The notes under the pieces were generated by a model. That model made no database searches. It was given only the letters and a program-made list of their open reading frames with translations, and was not told where the DNA came from. The position numbers and the translations under genes were made by a program. 64,000 nt of DNA, from contig CM061109.1 of the NCBI GenBank assembly GCA_030770545.1, forward strand, positions 13,500,001 to 13,564,000, written 5' to 3'. Shown here piece after piece: positions 1 through 13,100 of the stretch. The DNA comes from Macropodus opercularis. Lineage: Eukaryota > Chordata > Actinopteri > Anabantiformes > Osphronemidae. Within the stretch, counting starts at the first letter, position 1. Every line of letters starts with the position of its first letter.

Positions 1-3000
1 GGCTACACCGGGGTAATCATGGTTCTGAGTTTTGCCGTATCTTGTACATTTGTCATACATAGTATTATTAAAGTAAAAAAGCAGGACTGGCTGTGGTCAG
101 TCAACGTCACTGTGAAGCAGATATTTCACTCTGTGATCTTAATGTGAAACATATGTACAAAGAGGAAATATCCATCCTATCACACTATCCATCTCATCCC
201 AGTCACCAGCTCCAGCTCACAGCAGAGTTTGATTAGCGTTTCAATGAGCATCTGTCAAACACCAATCACACAAATGTTCGACCGGACTCCGATTGTTGAT
301 TGACAGATCAATTTGCCAGCTCACTTGGGTATTTGTGTCAAACTCCACCATGGACAGAGGAAGCAAAAAGCCTGTCAGGCATGTTTTAAACTCTGTCAAT
401 AGTTCCCTAACATTCTGTGTTTTATGCTAATTTCAAGACATTTCCAAACATATTCTAAATATTCTACTGTACCTTATCAAGTCGTTTTTATCCTTTTCAG
501 AGACATTTTCTTAACCTTTTGCCCATGGGTGGTCAAACAAGCCACAAAGATTAGACAGCGCCAGCAGCCATTATCAATCATTTAACTCCAGTGATGTGGG
601 TAAAATGGCTTTTAGGCTCCACTGTTCTAACTCGCTGCCGGTTTTCTGGTATACATGATGGTAATTTGCTTTTGAAATTACAATACAGATTGGACTCCAT
701 ACAGGGAGACGGCAATGATGGCTGGTCATGTGAGGAATCTGCATATTGAATTAAACATCATGCTTTTAGTAGTGTGAGCTGAAATGGCAACGAAACCCAA
801 AAGATTTAGATGTTTAGGACTTTCTGTGTGAATCTGTTATTGCACAATATTATGATTTATTAGACGCCTGTTGAATCTAAAATCCTTCTCTGACATGATG
901 GGGCAGTTTTTTAAACTAACTTATTCATAAGTTATTGTTATTACAATTATTAAATATTAATTGAGCTGGTTGATTTAAAAGACTTCCACAGTAACAGATA
1001 TATTTTCCTAGACACACTTGCTCACACGCTATTTAACTGTGCAGGGTTTTTACTAGTGACAAAGTTTACTCTTAATCTTTTTTTTAAGTAAAGGATCTCA
1101 ATACAGACTCCAGTACAAACTGTTTCACAGATGGTTTTAACAGCTTAACGTGTGATCATTACCGTTCTTAGAGACTTAAGTGCGCACTTGCATATGCACT
1201 TATAATACACGTAGGTGCCAAACTGAAACGAGGTTGTTCTCGTTCAGAGCACCTGTGCCGTTAATTACGTCTATTTTGACCATAACACTGAATGAGCGTG
1301 CGTCCTCACATCACTGATCACTGTCAGGTAACTCTATAAGGGTTTGTGTTGAACCACTCAATGTAAATGTAACTTTTGTGGAGTAAAGTATTAACAGAGA
1401 AATGTGAGCAAGAGTTTAAATCCAGCACACGATCCATTAACAGTCATCTGAAGAATGAGAAAATATTTGGGTCTGCTTTTGTTTTTTCAGCCATGAGCTG
1501 CCCATTCACAGAGTGCAAGGGTTTTTACCGTCCATATTTTATTCATGAAGAAATTTTTACAAAGTAAGAAATGGGCTGCTGGCTTGAATTTTCATAAACT
1601 GTGAGGCTGCGGCTGGCCTCAATTACCAAGTGAAACAAATCGCCTAATTAGAGCGAAATGAGGAGACAGAATCAATACCTATCACTTCCAGTGACATGTC
1701 TCTTCTAAGAACAGTAACAGCTTGTAAATACCAGTGTAACAGTGCTGCAAACACGTGGAAGCCAGTTCAATTAAGGATGACTCTCAGCTAACTGTGACTC
1801 TCACTGTGAATAGTGTGCAGGAAGAAAGGTTTCATCACAAGTGTCGACCTGTCAGCGTAAAAAATTGATAATGACACCTTTGGTGTAAACTGCAGAGAAT
1901 GACATTCATCACCACAGCATGTGACTGATATTCAAATGACCCCAGAGGAACAAGACATCAATATGTGTAGACAGTCTGATAAATAACATCAAAAACGGTT
2001 AAAAACAGCCTGCGTCAGAGCATTTTTCATCTAGAACTATACCCAATCAGACGACGCCACAAAGACACGTAAACACTGTCAAACTGATCATCTTTATACA
2101 GATTTCCAGTGATTTATGCAGAAAGCACAATGTGAAATTTGTCCCAGGGGATTTGACGCGAGGGTCCTGATTATTATCAGTGATCTCAGGTGTGTTGAAC
2201 AGACAAACAGCTGCTCATCAGTCCTTCAACACTTCATCTGATTGTTGTGATTAAAATCTAATCCTCTTAATCCAACATTTCTTTTAAATGCATGTTTTGA
2301 AATTAGCATTTATTACAAATTATTTTAAAAATAATAATTTAATAATAATATTTTTTTCATTTCATTTGTAATGAATTTTGTTACATTAATGGAAGCAGAA
2401 TACTGCTTAGAAATACCGCAATTAGCATTTGTTTTCATAATTAATCCACTGAGGAAATCCAAAAGAAGAATGGGGAGAGTTGATTATTTTTTTTCCAGTG
2501 GGAACAAATGGATTATGGACTGGTTGCTCAGCAGAACCTATTTAAGATACTGTATGAATTATTGGAATTTGATTTATTTAGTCTAACATTAGGGAATAAA
2601 TACTTCATATTTGTGTCTGTTTTTATAGCTGCAGCTTAAAGAAATACGATTTTCATATTAATATTGTGAATTAGACCCTTTCAAATTAAAGCTAAATTAG
2701 TTTCAGTCGCACCTTTCCTAAAGAATATAAAATGATAATGTGAGTCTGATGTATTTAATGAATCAACACGTAGCATCTTTCTAATTTAATTCCATGAACA
2801 TATTTTATATGCTTGTCTAATTAACCTCTTGCTTTTGGGCAAACACGTCAAAGAGCGTTTGATCCAAATTTGGACACAGACTGCTAATATAGAACGATGA
2901 TGTTATTAAAGATGGTGATTTTTCCATAATTGATTGTACAATTCTAAATAGTGTCGAAGCAAAACTTTCACATGAGAATGTGAAACGCGAACCAGTGTTT

Positions 3001-5721
3001 TTCGCTGGGAGCGTGAAGCAAAGCTTCAGAAACAATTAGGAGTTTATGGCACTGCAGCAGCTGCACTCTCTTCCTGTCTCACACTCATGAAGGTGAGGCC
3101 ATGGTTAACGTGAACCACATGCCACCATTTCCTTGTACAAGTTCAGTCACAAGTTGGAATTTTTTTAATCACAGGGTATTATTTCAGCCAAGTCGGGTTG
3201 TTGTGCAGTGTGAAGTTGTTGCAGAGAGAATTCGTTGCCATCTGGGGCACAGCCGCGAGGTTTAAAGGATTCTCACTCTTTGGCTGGATTCAACAATATC
3301 TTGTCTTCTGTGGTCAGTGGAGCAGGTACGATGTTGGCTTGAATGGATGCAGGAATCAAGATGAATATCTTACCTTCATCTGTCCTGGCCCTGACGTCTC
3401 TCTAGCCTAAGCGTCTTACTCTGAGAGGTGATAGAACCTCTTTTACTCGAAAATAATGGAACAATAACTAACATGTTTTTATGCAATACCAGGACATTTG
3501 TACAATATTTTTCATATTAGCGTGCTGCTAAATGTGGTGTTGCATTAATCTGCCTGTCAGAGCAAACACGAGCCTTGCTGACACACAGAGAGCCATGTCA
3601 ATCCATTTTTTGTGGTTAGTCCTTAAGCTAATTGAAAATCTTTGTTTCTATAATGAGCGTGAAATGTCAGAGCCACAAGATATAGAAATGACATTTAATC
3701 TACACCGACGGAGGGATATCCAATTGACAAGAGCCGGGATGAAGACAGAACGAACGCTGCTCCAGGATTAATGGCAGAAAAGCAAAGTTTCCAATTTTTT
3801 CTTTGTTAGTGAAGTCCTGCAGATACTTCCACACTCTGTTTGTTGTGTAAGCAGACAGAAAACTCTCTCGCTAACGCTACAATATATTACAGTGCTTTTA
3901 AGTCCAAAAAAGCCGCTAAGGTAATCTGTGCCTCCTAATTGTCTGTAGGACTGAATAAGTGGTTTTGAAAAACAGATTAATATTGCAAAACGATGAACTT
4001 AAAAACATCCTGGCAGCCCAGTTGAAACTGTCATTAACAGATACGCAGCTTGTCCTTACTTTGTCGATGGTTGGATGGAACCTGTGGGGTGTTTCTTAGC
4101 AACCAATTTTGTACATTACTGGGCGTTAAAGACAACAGAGGGGACATCAGTGGAAGATACGCAGCATTTCCTTTAGATTTCTAAAATGGATTCTGACAGA
4201 CTAAAATACAGAATTAACACAGCTAATGATTTGTTTCCCAGTATTGATCATCTAAATTACAATATGAAACAGAACACGGCAACTGAAACCACAGCTACTA
4301 CTGTACATATTCAGTCCACATCAACATTTGCCCTTGTTGTGTTAGGCTGGTAACATGTTGACGCATTTCTCCATTAATTAATGTTGAAGACACCACCGTC
4401 CACTTGAAAAATGTTTTTTAGGTTGATATTTGTCAGGCTTTGGAGAAACAATCATCTTCTTGTATCAGGTGCAGTAGATAAACATCTTGTTATTAGAATA
4501 GAAAATAATGTATATGTGAAAATCTTGTGATTCTGCTACTGCAGTATAATCTTATACTGTTGGGTTTGATAGGAGGCTGTCAATCATGTGTAATACAGTG
4601 TGAATTCACTCCATATACATAGTACATACAACGACCACTTCATCAATGCTGGAGGATATGTAACGTAGACATTCAAGCTAAATATGGACTAAGCTGCTTT
4701 GGTAACACAATTGAGATTTTTACTGGATTACAAGACAAAACGCCAACAAAGTACAAGTATACATTGATCTGTGTTTGCTCTTTCAGACATTAAAGGCTTG
4801 GTAGAGTTCATTTATGAGAGTTTACAATTCAGTGCACTACAGCCTTTAAAAAATAAGCTGCTCTGTGGGGCAGGCTCACATTGGTCATCTCCGCTGCAGT
4901 GCTTCCTCTCTGACATCTTCAGGCCACTAAAGCTGGTCGCTTTTATTTCCCAAAGTGATTGTAGCGATACCCTGTACTGCCTGCTGCTCAATGTAATGCA
5001 ATATTCATATGTGCTATTATTGTAGTACATTAATAGTAATATAAAATCTTATGTTGGATTCACTGGTGTTATTTGCTGTTGTCTATGTGCCTTCATGAAT
5101 GTATTATATTCCTGAATATTTATTAGCTGGTATTTTTGATAACAAGGTAATAAATGACTGTCTATAATGTAAAAGGCTTCAGATCCCAACAGGAATCTAC
5201 ACTCACCCAAAATAGTTTTAACTTTTTCCCTCTTTGAGATGCTCATTGTTTTGGTTCACTGGTCCATGTAGTCCCAGTGGCTTTTAAGAGATGCTGGGCT
5301 AAAACTTTGGGTAGCTGCTCCAAGGTCACAAGCTTGGCCAAGCGGGTTGTACACTACATGCCCAGGGGAAAATGGCTGAACGCCAATGATAATGAGTAGT
5401 CAGTGAGAAGGACTGAATATCAAGTTGGATATAAATTCTCTGGAGGTGGAGCCCCAAACAGGAGCAAAATGGGTGAAGACTAGAGTAATAGTTCTGTATG
5501 TATTTTCATATTTTAATAGTGAAACATAGAGAAAGAAAAGAAAATTCTGGATCCCAGAACCAGCTCTAAACATTTGAAACAACACCCATGAAATCTACGG
5601 TTTACATACGTCAGGGCAAGTCCAGAATTATAAGACAAAATCACCTAATATTAAACTTTGCAGGTGCAAATGCTAGAATCTGGACTTAAAATCAAAATTG
5701 TAGTTTAATTTAGCAAAATGT

Positions 5722-5762
<41 letters not shown>

Positions 5763-6989
5763 CTGGCACAACAACATTGTGCATGCGTACGTGTACGATG
5801 TACATGTAAGTATGTTGGACAAGGGTTAATGTGTAAAATTATAAATTAAAGCTAAATGCAGAAAAATCATGTCACATTTTCCCCAAAAGCAATACTGTAC
5901 ATAAATCTCACAATACATGATCAGAACTTTATTCTGGAGTCAGAATTTCAACCAACCATGGTTCCTTCTAACATTTCTCACAATTGCCAAGTCGCTTTTT
6001 CACTGTTACGGATTTTGTTCAGTCCTACAGACCGACGGCAAGAGAAATCATCATGTAAGGCAATCTATGAAACATTCAATAAATATATAAATATTATATT
6101 CATGTTTGTATTCTTTGTCTCTGAGGTGAACAAGTTCTCATTGAACTTCTCTTCACAAACTTGACACTCCCTGCGGTGCACTTCTGCCCTATTACCAGTC
6201 CCCATTTAGCCCAGCAGGAGAGCAGCATCTCATGAATAAAATCTTTTCATGCAGCAAAATGTAGATAGAAGAACGACAAGTAGAACACGTCTTATCCGAA
6301 GGCCCAACGTGTGTCAGTGGAGCCGATGTTGTCAAGACATGATAACAACACAGCGGCAGCTGTAACCTCGCTTAAAATAGAAAGTCAAACTCTACAACAC
6401 ACTGATTTATTAATCCTGCAACCTTACGAGATAAACGTTTTGACACAAATGTTTTTTTAATACTTTTTTTTAAGTATATTTGAACATGTTACTCTTTCAT
6501 GAGCATAACAGAAAGGTTTGTCAGATCCATAATAGAATATTTGTTATACTGAAGTAAAATTGAATCCGGATTCTTATGTTGAAAGCTGGCAGTGAAGTCA
6601 GTTTCACCCAGTGAATGTGCTCATGTGCTCCCTTCTGTTCATCCTTCCAACAGTTTTCTGCTTTTTGCCGTCGTATTTAGTAGCATTGGTGCAGTCTAAC
6701 CTTATTTAGTCAAACCATGCTGCTTGCTATTATCGGATACTAATTAAAATGCAACACTGTGTAATGAAACACATGTGAAAGGTTAAGGTAAGTGTAAACG
6801 CGGACAATTATTCTGGCTCATTAAGCTAATATGCTAATAAGCAATATGCTTTCCAAATATCCACAACTGCTGCTCATTTACTCATATGTAAAGTCACACT
6901 GTACATGCAAACGCTGACATACAGTATTTTACATGATGGAAGGTAACAGAGAAACGGGACCAAGGTGACACTGTGCAGAAAGCACTTAC
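1..6989 (-). other. gpc6: gpc6 intron 4 (partial, 5' part)
   Basis: This stretch follows the splice donor of gpc6 exon 4 and is read as intron. I looked on the minus strand for the next glypican exon, which in GPC6 encodes a conserved segment beginning DAMLLVAERLEG, and did not find it, so exon 5 probably lies beyond the left edge. The sequence is AT-rich, with stops in all frames, no convincing coding segment on either strand and one long AT dinucleotide run (listed separately). Short frames here, such as 5856-6164 on plus, have no recognisable family features and are taken as chance. Confidence 0.7.
5724..5759. repeat. (AT)18 dinucleotide microsatellite
   Basis: An uninterrupted AT run of 18 units lies in the presumed gpc6 intron 4. 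It is a simple repeat, likely length-polymorphic, and able to form a self-complementary hairpin. No function is implied. Confidence 0.97.
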
Positions 6990-7155
6990 CAACGTACTGG
7001 TTCCACTCTGGATCCAGATCAGCTTGATTAGCCAGACAGCCCTTCATGACATTCAGGCAGTAGTTCTTACATGGTTTAACCGCTGGCATGCCCTGACAAA
7101 AAGGGCAGTACAGGAGTTTGGTCAGCGCTCGGATGCATGCTGGAGCACTACTGAC
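6990..7155 (-). CDS. gpc6: gpc6 exon 4, carrying the glypican signature
   Basis: The exon is 166 nt and encodes residues 234-288 plus the first base of the next codon. The acceptor reads tccctgcag before GTC AGT, and the donor is GTAAGT after the split codon. Residues 250-273 (positions 7036-7107) satisfy the glypican pattern C-x2-C-x-G-hydrophobic-x4-P-C-x2-aromatic-C-x2-hydrophobic-x2-G-C, with all six cysteines present (C250, C253, C262, C266, C273, plus the upstream C240). The cysteines form the disulfides that pin the N-lobe. Starting in phase 0 and ending in phase 1, it fits exon 3 exactly. Confidence 0.96.
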
Positions 7156-10100
7156 CTGCAGGGACACAGAGAGTCAGAGCAGTCATTACCATTGGCACAT
7201 CTATTTTCAAATGCATGTTTTAGACAAATATTACTCTGGACAACTCGCTGTGAAGCTGTGATTATACTCAGAATATTATTAAGCTTTAGTAGTTTATTGT
7301 TTTTTGGTTTCATAATTGCCACAACAAGGCAGTTTCTGCAGATCAAGGACTTGCACATATCAGACATAAATTGAGGATTTACATCAGTGATATTATTCTA
7401 TTATAGTCTATTTCTGTTTCACCACCACTGAAATCCTAAAATTGAGCTTGTCAACAATCAGTCAATGTGAGTCCTTTAAATGCTCAATTAGCCTAAATGA
7501 GAGTTGTGTCATTTATTGTTGAGTTCATAAACTAACTCACTAATTTCATAACGTGCTGATTAGTTAGTTTTTCCTAAATGTTTTGAATGACTGACACTAA
7601 AATGAAAGTAACTGGGCAGCAGAGCAAATCAACATCATAGCTGCAGTGTCCTGCTGACGGTTGTGATTATCGTACAGTAACGTCTCGTTCAGGAGATCTT
7701 GTGATGATGCTGGAATGGCCACATAACAAACAGCAGAATCAGCTGACTAAGGGTTGAAATGGTTACACCCAGGCCACATGAGTCGACAGAAAGTGCATCA
7801 AAGAGCAGAATTGTATCAGTTTACGCAACGTGTAAGCAAGCACAGTGACATTTCAGATGGAGAATACAAACGTGCCTGTCTGACCTACTGAAGCTGATTT
7901 TATCATGATTTCTAAAGAAGCACCAGCACTTTGCATTCCTGCTCTTTTCTTTTAGTCAAACTCTTTCTACACAAAACCGTTTTACTCAAAATGTTCGAAA
8001 TAAAATCTACTCGGTTGCAAATGACATTTTTCTAATGAATCAATGTAAATGACAGACCCTCGTCACAAAATATTTAAGCCTCAAGCAACACAGAATGATT
8101 ATTAACTAAATGGAGTCAAATAAAACACAGCAGAATAAGAAATTTGCTTTTTCAGTACTTCTGTGGAAACCAATAAGAAAGATGAGATGTTGTTAATGTC
8201 TATGAAGCAGAATTATCGCAGAAGCCGCCATCGAATCTGGATGGTCGGCTTTTTCAAGTGCTTAGATGGGTTTATTTGCGTTTGCTATAATAAAATGCTA
8301 GACCGTCATCTGTGCTGCCTGGTTGCTAGTTATAAATGGTATGTGCTTCTATACTGTAGTGATGTTTTTTTACCTTATTGGTCCTCTAAGCACTTTTCTA
8401 CTGCTTCTCATTCAGGATTCGCCCACACACTCACAGTGCAATGTCACCGTGCAGCTAACCTCATTCACTGGAGTCAACGACGGGTTAAGATTGTTTCTCA
8501 AGGACTTTTTGATGACAAGAGAGTCAGGAATCAAACACGGCCTCCTGAGCCACAGCCAGCCATTACTTAGGTAAATCGTAGTATTTTGTTGTGGCTGTAA
8601 AACTGGTCGTTCGAGAATAAAACATGGAAAATTGAAGAAAATTGTTGAAAGGAAGTTATATACGTGAGTTTTTCTCTCAGCATGTGGCTAAAATAATGCT
8701 TTATTTAATTATAAGTTACTTCTCAAAACAGTAATTTGCAGGAAAAACAGGAAAAGTTCTGCGACAACAGATGGTCTAAAACAAATACGAGTGAAATAAC
8801 GGACAAACAAACAAACAATAAAAAAGAACCAGAGATTTTTATCTTGTAAAAGAAGCTACAGGAGATTCAATCTCCTCCCAAGGAAGTTGTGTCGTGGAAA
8901 ACAGCGGCCCAGCCACACTAAAACAAGAACTAGGAACCTGGAAGGTAAAAGCGTTGCAACAAAGGTTGGTAATTGTTGCTATTTTTCTTGAACGTGATAA
9001 AGGTCTGGCAGCAGCATTTTGTCTAAACTGTTTGGAAATGTTTTTCTTGCTCAGAGCAGAGCAACGATGCAACAGAAAGTTAAGAGTGGCTGGTAGCAAG
9101 GAGGAGATCCAGTAAAAACATGGATGACCTCTGTGTCCACAAATCAGGGAAATCAGCAGAAGTGTTAATGTTTGATTTACCTGGAGCTACATCTCTTTCT
9201 CAGGCCAGCAGCAGGAACAGAACGAGGAACGTGGAGTATTTCCGTAGCCCCACAGAGTCAGCAAGCGTCACATACACATGTTTTGACTAAAGCACGTCAA
9301 GTCACGTGGGACTTGTCACACACCAACACGGAATATTCCAAATTTGCTTCTGCCATAACCTATCACCCTAGAAGAAGGAGTAACATAGCAGAATAAAATA
9401 GAATATTTTCATTATAACTGAGAGCATAAAAAGCAATAAAAGAATGAAATTCGCTGAGTCGGCTCGCACTTAACCAGGCAGTGTCGTTTCTACTCTAGCA
9501 GTTATAGAAGTAGCATTGTAGTGACATTATTTCATCATTAAATTAAAAACCTGATTAATTTGTTTGATGTAATCATTTCTCAGGATTGTTTGCTCCCTCC
9601 CACATTAATCTCAAATATCTCACTACTACTTTGCATTTGTCAGATTTCTTTCTTGCAGTGCAGTTACATAAGAAAAGTAAACTTTTTATTTACTCATAAA
9701 ATTCTACAGTAAATATTAAAGTAAAAGTTCAAACAGGATCTAAACGGCTTCCATAAGCAGAAGCACATACTGATGTACTGTTTGGGTAATGATCTGGAAT
9801 AAGTTCATTTGTGAGAAGCAGACTCCAGACATGAGTATCTAAGCTCTGCTGGATTCTGTTTTGTATCATAAGCCGTGAAAAGAAATATTGTCCTCCATCT
9901 TCTGCTTTAATTCAATATCTTCCCCAGCAGCAATAAGCATGGATGTCACATCTTAGACACGCTGTGCAACAGACACCTCTAGCGGGGTGTCTCATTCCAT
10001 TATGCTTACACCCAATCCCTCAAGATGAGTTTATACCCTGGGGATCAAAGGGCTGCAGTCCCAGACACATGACCCGGTTCTCAGGTCCCACTGAAATGTC

Positions 10101-13100
10101 AAGAGGGGAAGCTGGGACACGCTGGCTTGTAAGAAGTGCAGGGTGTAACTCAGTAAACGCATACTAACAACACATCCTCTGTGGCTGCTTCTAAATGAGA
10201 CTCCACTACTACTGGCGAAGGGGGAGCCGCCACACACAGCGAGCGGACAGTTAAAGTTCACTGAGTGCACCGGGGAGGCACTAACGTGATGTTGGGGCCG
10301 TCATGCGCCTAATGACCGTAGGTGTCCACGCTTTCACCGGCTCCTGTTAGTAAACCGTACATTCAGCCTATAAATATTTAAAAGAACGTTGGTTTTCCAA
10401 TCCAGTTGATACCAGTATCGTAATAATATAAAACCAGTGTAGCTGGGGATGTGCAGCATATTCCTTATCAGAGTTTCTCTCAACCCATAAGCAGGCGTGT
10501 TGATGTTGAGTGTGACTAAATCCAAGCCTTAGCCCGTTGCTATTTCTTTTTTATCTTACTTTACTCATGATCAAAATTACACACAGTCCCACGGCAGTAT
10601 GATACACTGCAGAAGCTGCATTAAGGCTGCATCGCATCAAACAGAATACTAAGGCTACAACATGAATAATTGCTCCTGTATACTCTATGAACACACGTTA
10701 GGCTATAGGGCAGAACACAGCTCGTCTTTTTCCATTGTCTGCGTATTTCTGCCTGGTAATTCTACATTTCAATGATGTAGTGTGTTTCGATGGCCTCAGA
10801 CTAAAGTCTAGCCCCAAGTGAGCCCATGTTAGTAGGAAAAAAAAAACTGTGCGGAAATCATTCAAAGTGCATCATTCACTGCACACCAAACAAGACCTTG
10901 GACCTGTGGAGAGTCTTTATTTCAGCTGAAGTCTCTTCCAAACGGGGATGGATTTAGATTTATACAGTATGTGACACGGCAAGTGCTGTAAGTACTTGGG
11001 GTTCTTTCTAATAATAAAATTATATAATATAATAATAAACCTGAAGTTTGCTGAAGTAGATAAGAGGGTTTACCTTAGACACTCTCTGGGCCACCTCCCG
11101 GCCAACAGACAGTCCCTGGACAAATGTGCGTGCAGCGATGAACGCCCGGGTAACCTGAGCCTTGAGCTTCCTGGGCACGTCTCCAAAGGGCTTGAGCTGG
11201 TCGGTGTACTTACTGATACACTCCAGATAGTCCTCGGTGATGACATACTGGGAGTTGAGCAGTGTGAACATACGCTCCAGCAGCCGCGACCAGAAGTCAT
11301 TAAGCATTTCCTCCAGGTTAACATTCCCTCCAGTGTAATAGCGCTTTAGCTCGGCAAACAGGTTCTCAAACACCTCCGCGTTCTGCATGTAAGGCTTCCC
11401 ATAAGTCCTCACGAACATCTCATTCAGGGACCTCTCTGTGTTCTCCAGCAGCTCCAGGAAGAATTCTGGTGTGAGAAGAGAAGAAAAAGTGTTGCTTACT
11501 GTGTGAGGGTCTTTAATCAGCACATGGTTCTGTACGTATAGATGTACCTTAATAAGATGCCCTGGGAAAATTCCCCACATTTGTGATTAAAATAGAAACA
11601 CGGTCCAGTTTTACTGATTGCGCCTGATTGCCCAACAGAATACAGTTGAAAAGGAAGTCTGCTTGATTGCAATGCCAACAGCAAACACGCCGACTGCCAA
11701 AAAGATACCAAAATAGCGTTGCATCAATTAGGACATCGGATGCTGATTTCGTTTTGATGATGCTTCACAGCCCTGTTGATTTTTATCTTCAGTGAGCTAC
11801 GTTGGACATCACAGTGGGACCTTCCCGCGTACAGTTCCGGAAAGTAATAAGTTCTGTGTTTGCAGTATATAAGGCTTGTTTCGTCCACATCTCACCTGTA
11901 AAACCCCAAACGAGAACAGAATATATGCTGCTGAATCAGTTCCTTCATCCCAGATTTGGACTGGAGTAATAAGTAATGTCACATTCGGTGCAATAAACTG
12001 TGATAATTATGACGCCACAACACAGTTTACCTGCAGGGTTTGCAGCCGTTTTGCATTGTTCTGTAGAGGCGCCGCTCGTGACCTCTATGACTCGCCACGA
12101 GAAGAAAATGAGATGATAATATTTCTAACCATCTGCTTTTCGTAACAGCTGTTCTGGCTTTCAAGGGCTAATATTAAAAATTAAAAGCATACAACACTTT
12201 GCACATGTAAATGAAAACGGAAACTAGTCTAGAAAGTGTTTTATTAGCAAGTCAATGTCTTAAATTTAAACCTAAAAACAATTGATTACTAATTCCTACA
12301 ATATTATCACAACAGACAGTTGATACTAGATGCTTATTTAAACATATACTAGACACATGTATTTCCAGTATTTATGATCCATGTTCTATTTTGGTCTGTA
12401 CCAAGTAATCACAGAAAAGAGCGTTGTTACATAGCATCTAAATGCTTCACTATGTTCAGCAGCTGTTTGATGCTTTGCAGACAGCGTGTGGTGGATCACA
12501 GCTACGCCTTGAAAGGGGCTGATGAGGAGACGGGCTGCAGGACAGAGTGGCTAATAACGTATGTGGAACAGTGTGTGAGAGCGGAGCCACTGAGAGCGAC
12601 ACCTCTCAAATTACACACAGTTGTGACGTTGTTAATATAAAACGATTCTTTAGTGCAGATTAGAGGGTGTGTAGTTTTCCCAGTGGTATGGATAATAGAC
12701 AGAGGAGTGAGGATGTGGAGAAAGCTAAGGATAATTAAAAATAACGAGGTACTTGTCCCTGTAACAGCATGTTGGCTATTAAGAGCACAAACCCTGCTAC
12801 TGCTCGGTTTTCCTTTATCATAAGTTGCCAGGCAGATGTTATACTTAAACGTTTTACAGTAGCTGCTACCCAGGTGTATGTACAGTACTGTATGTGTTTT
12901 GGAAGTGGCAGAGCATGGTGGGCGGGTCACGTGGTCCATCTGGCCCCTCTGAGCCACACACATTAAAGTCACTTATCAGACTGGCCCTGACAAACCTGTA
13001 ATGGATTTGAAGTGGTCATTAACGGTCAGCAATGCAGGTGAAATTACAGATTATAGCAGCAGAGAGAGGGAAAGACACAATTCACCATAATGCTGCTCCT

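Noticed and set aside
11876..12145. 89-codon plus-strand frame in gpc6 intron 2
   Set aside because: No domain, no coding-like base use, and no start or splice context.
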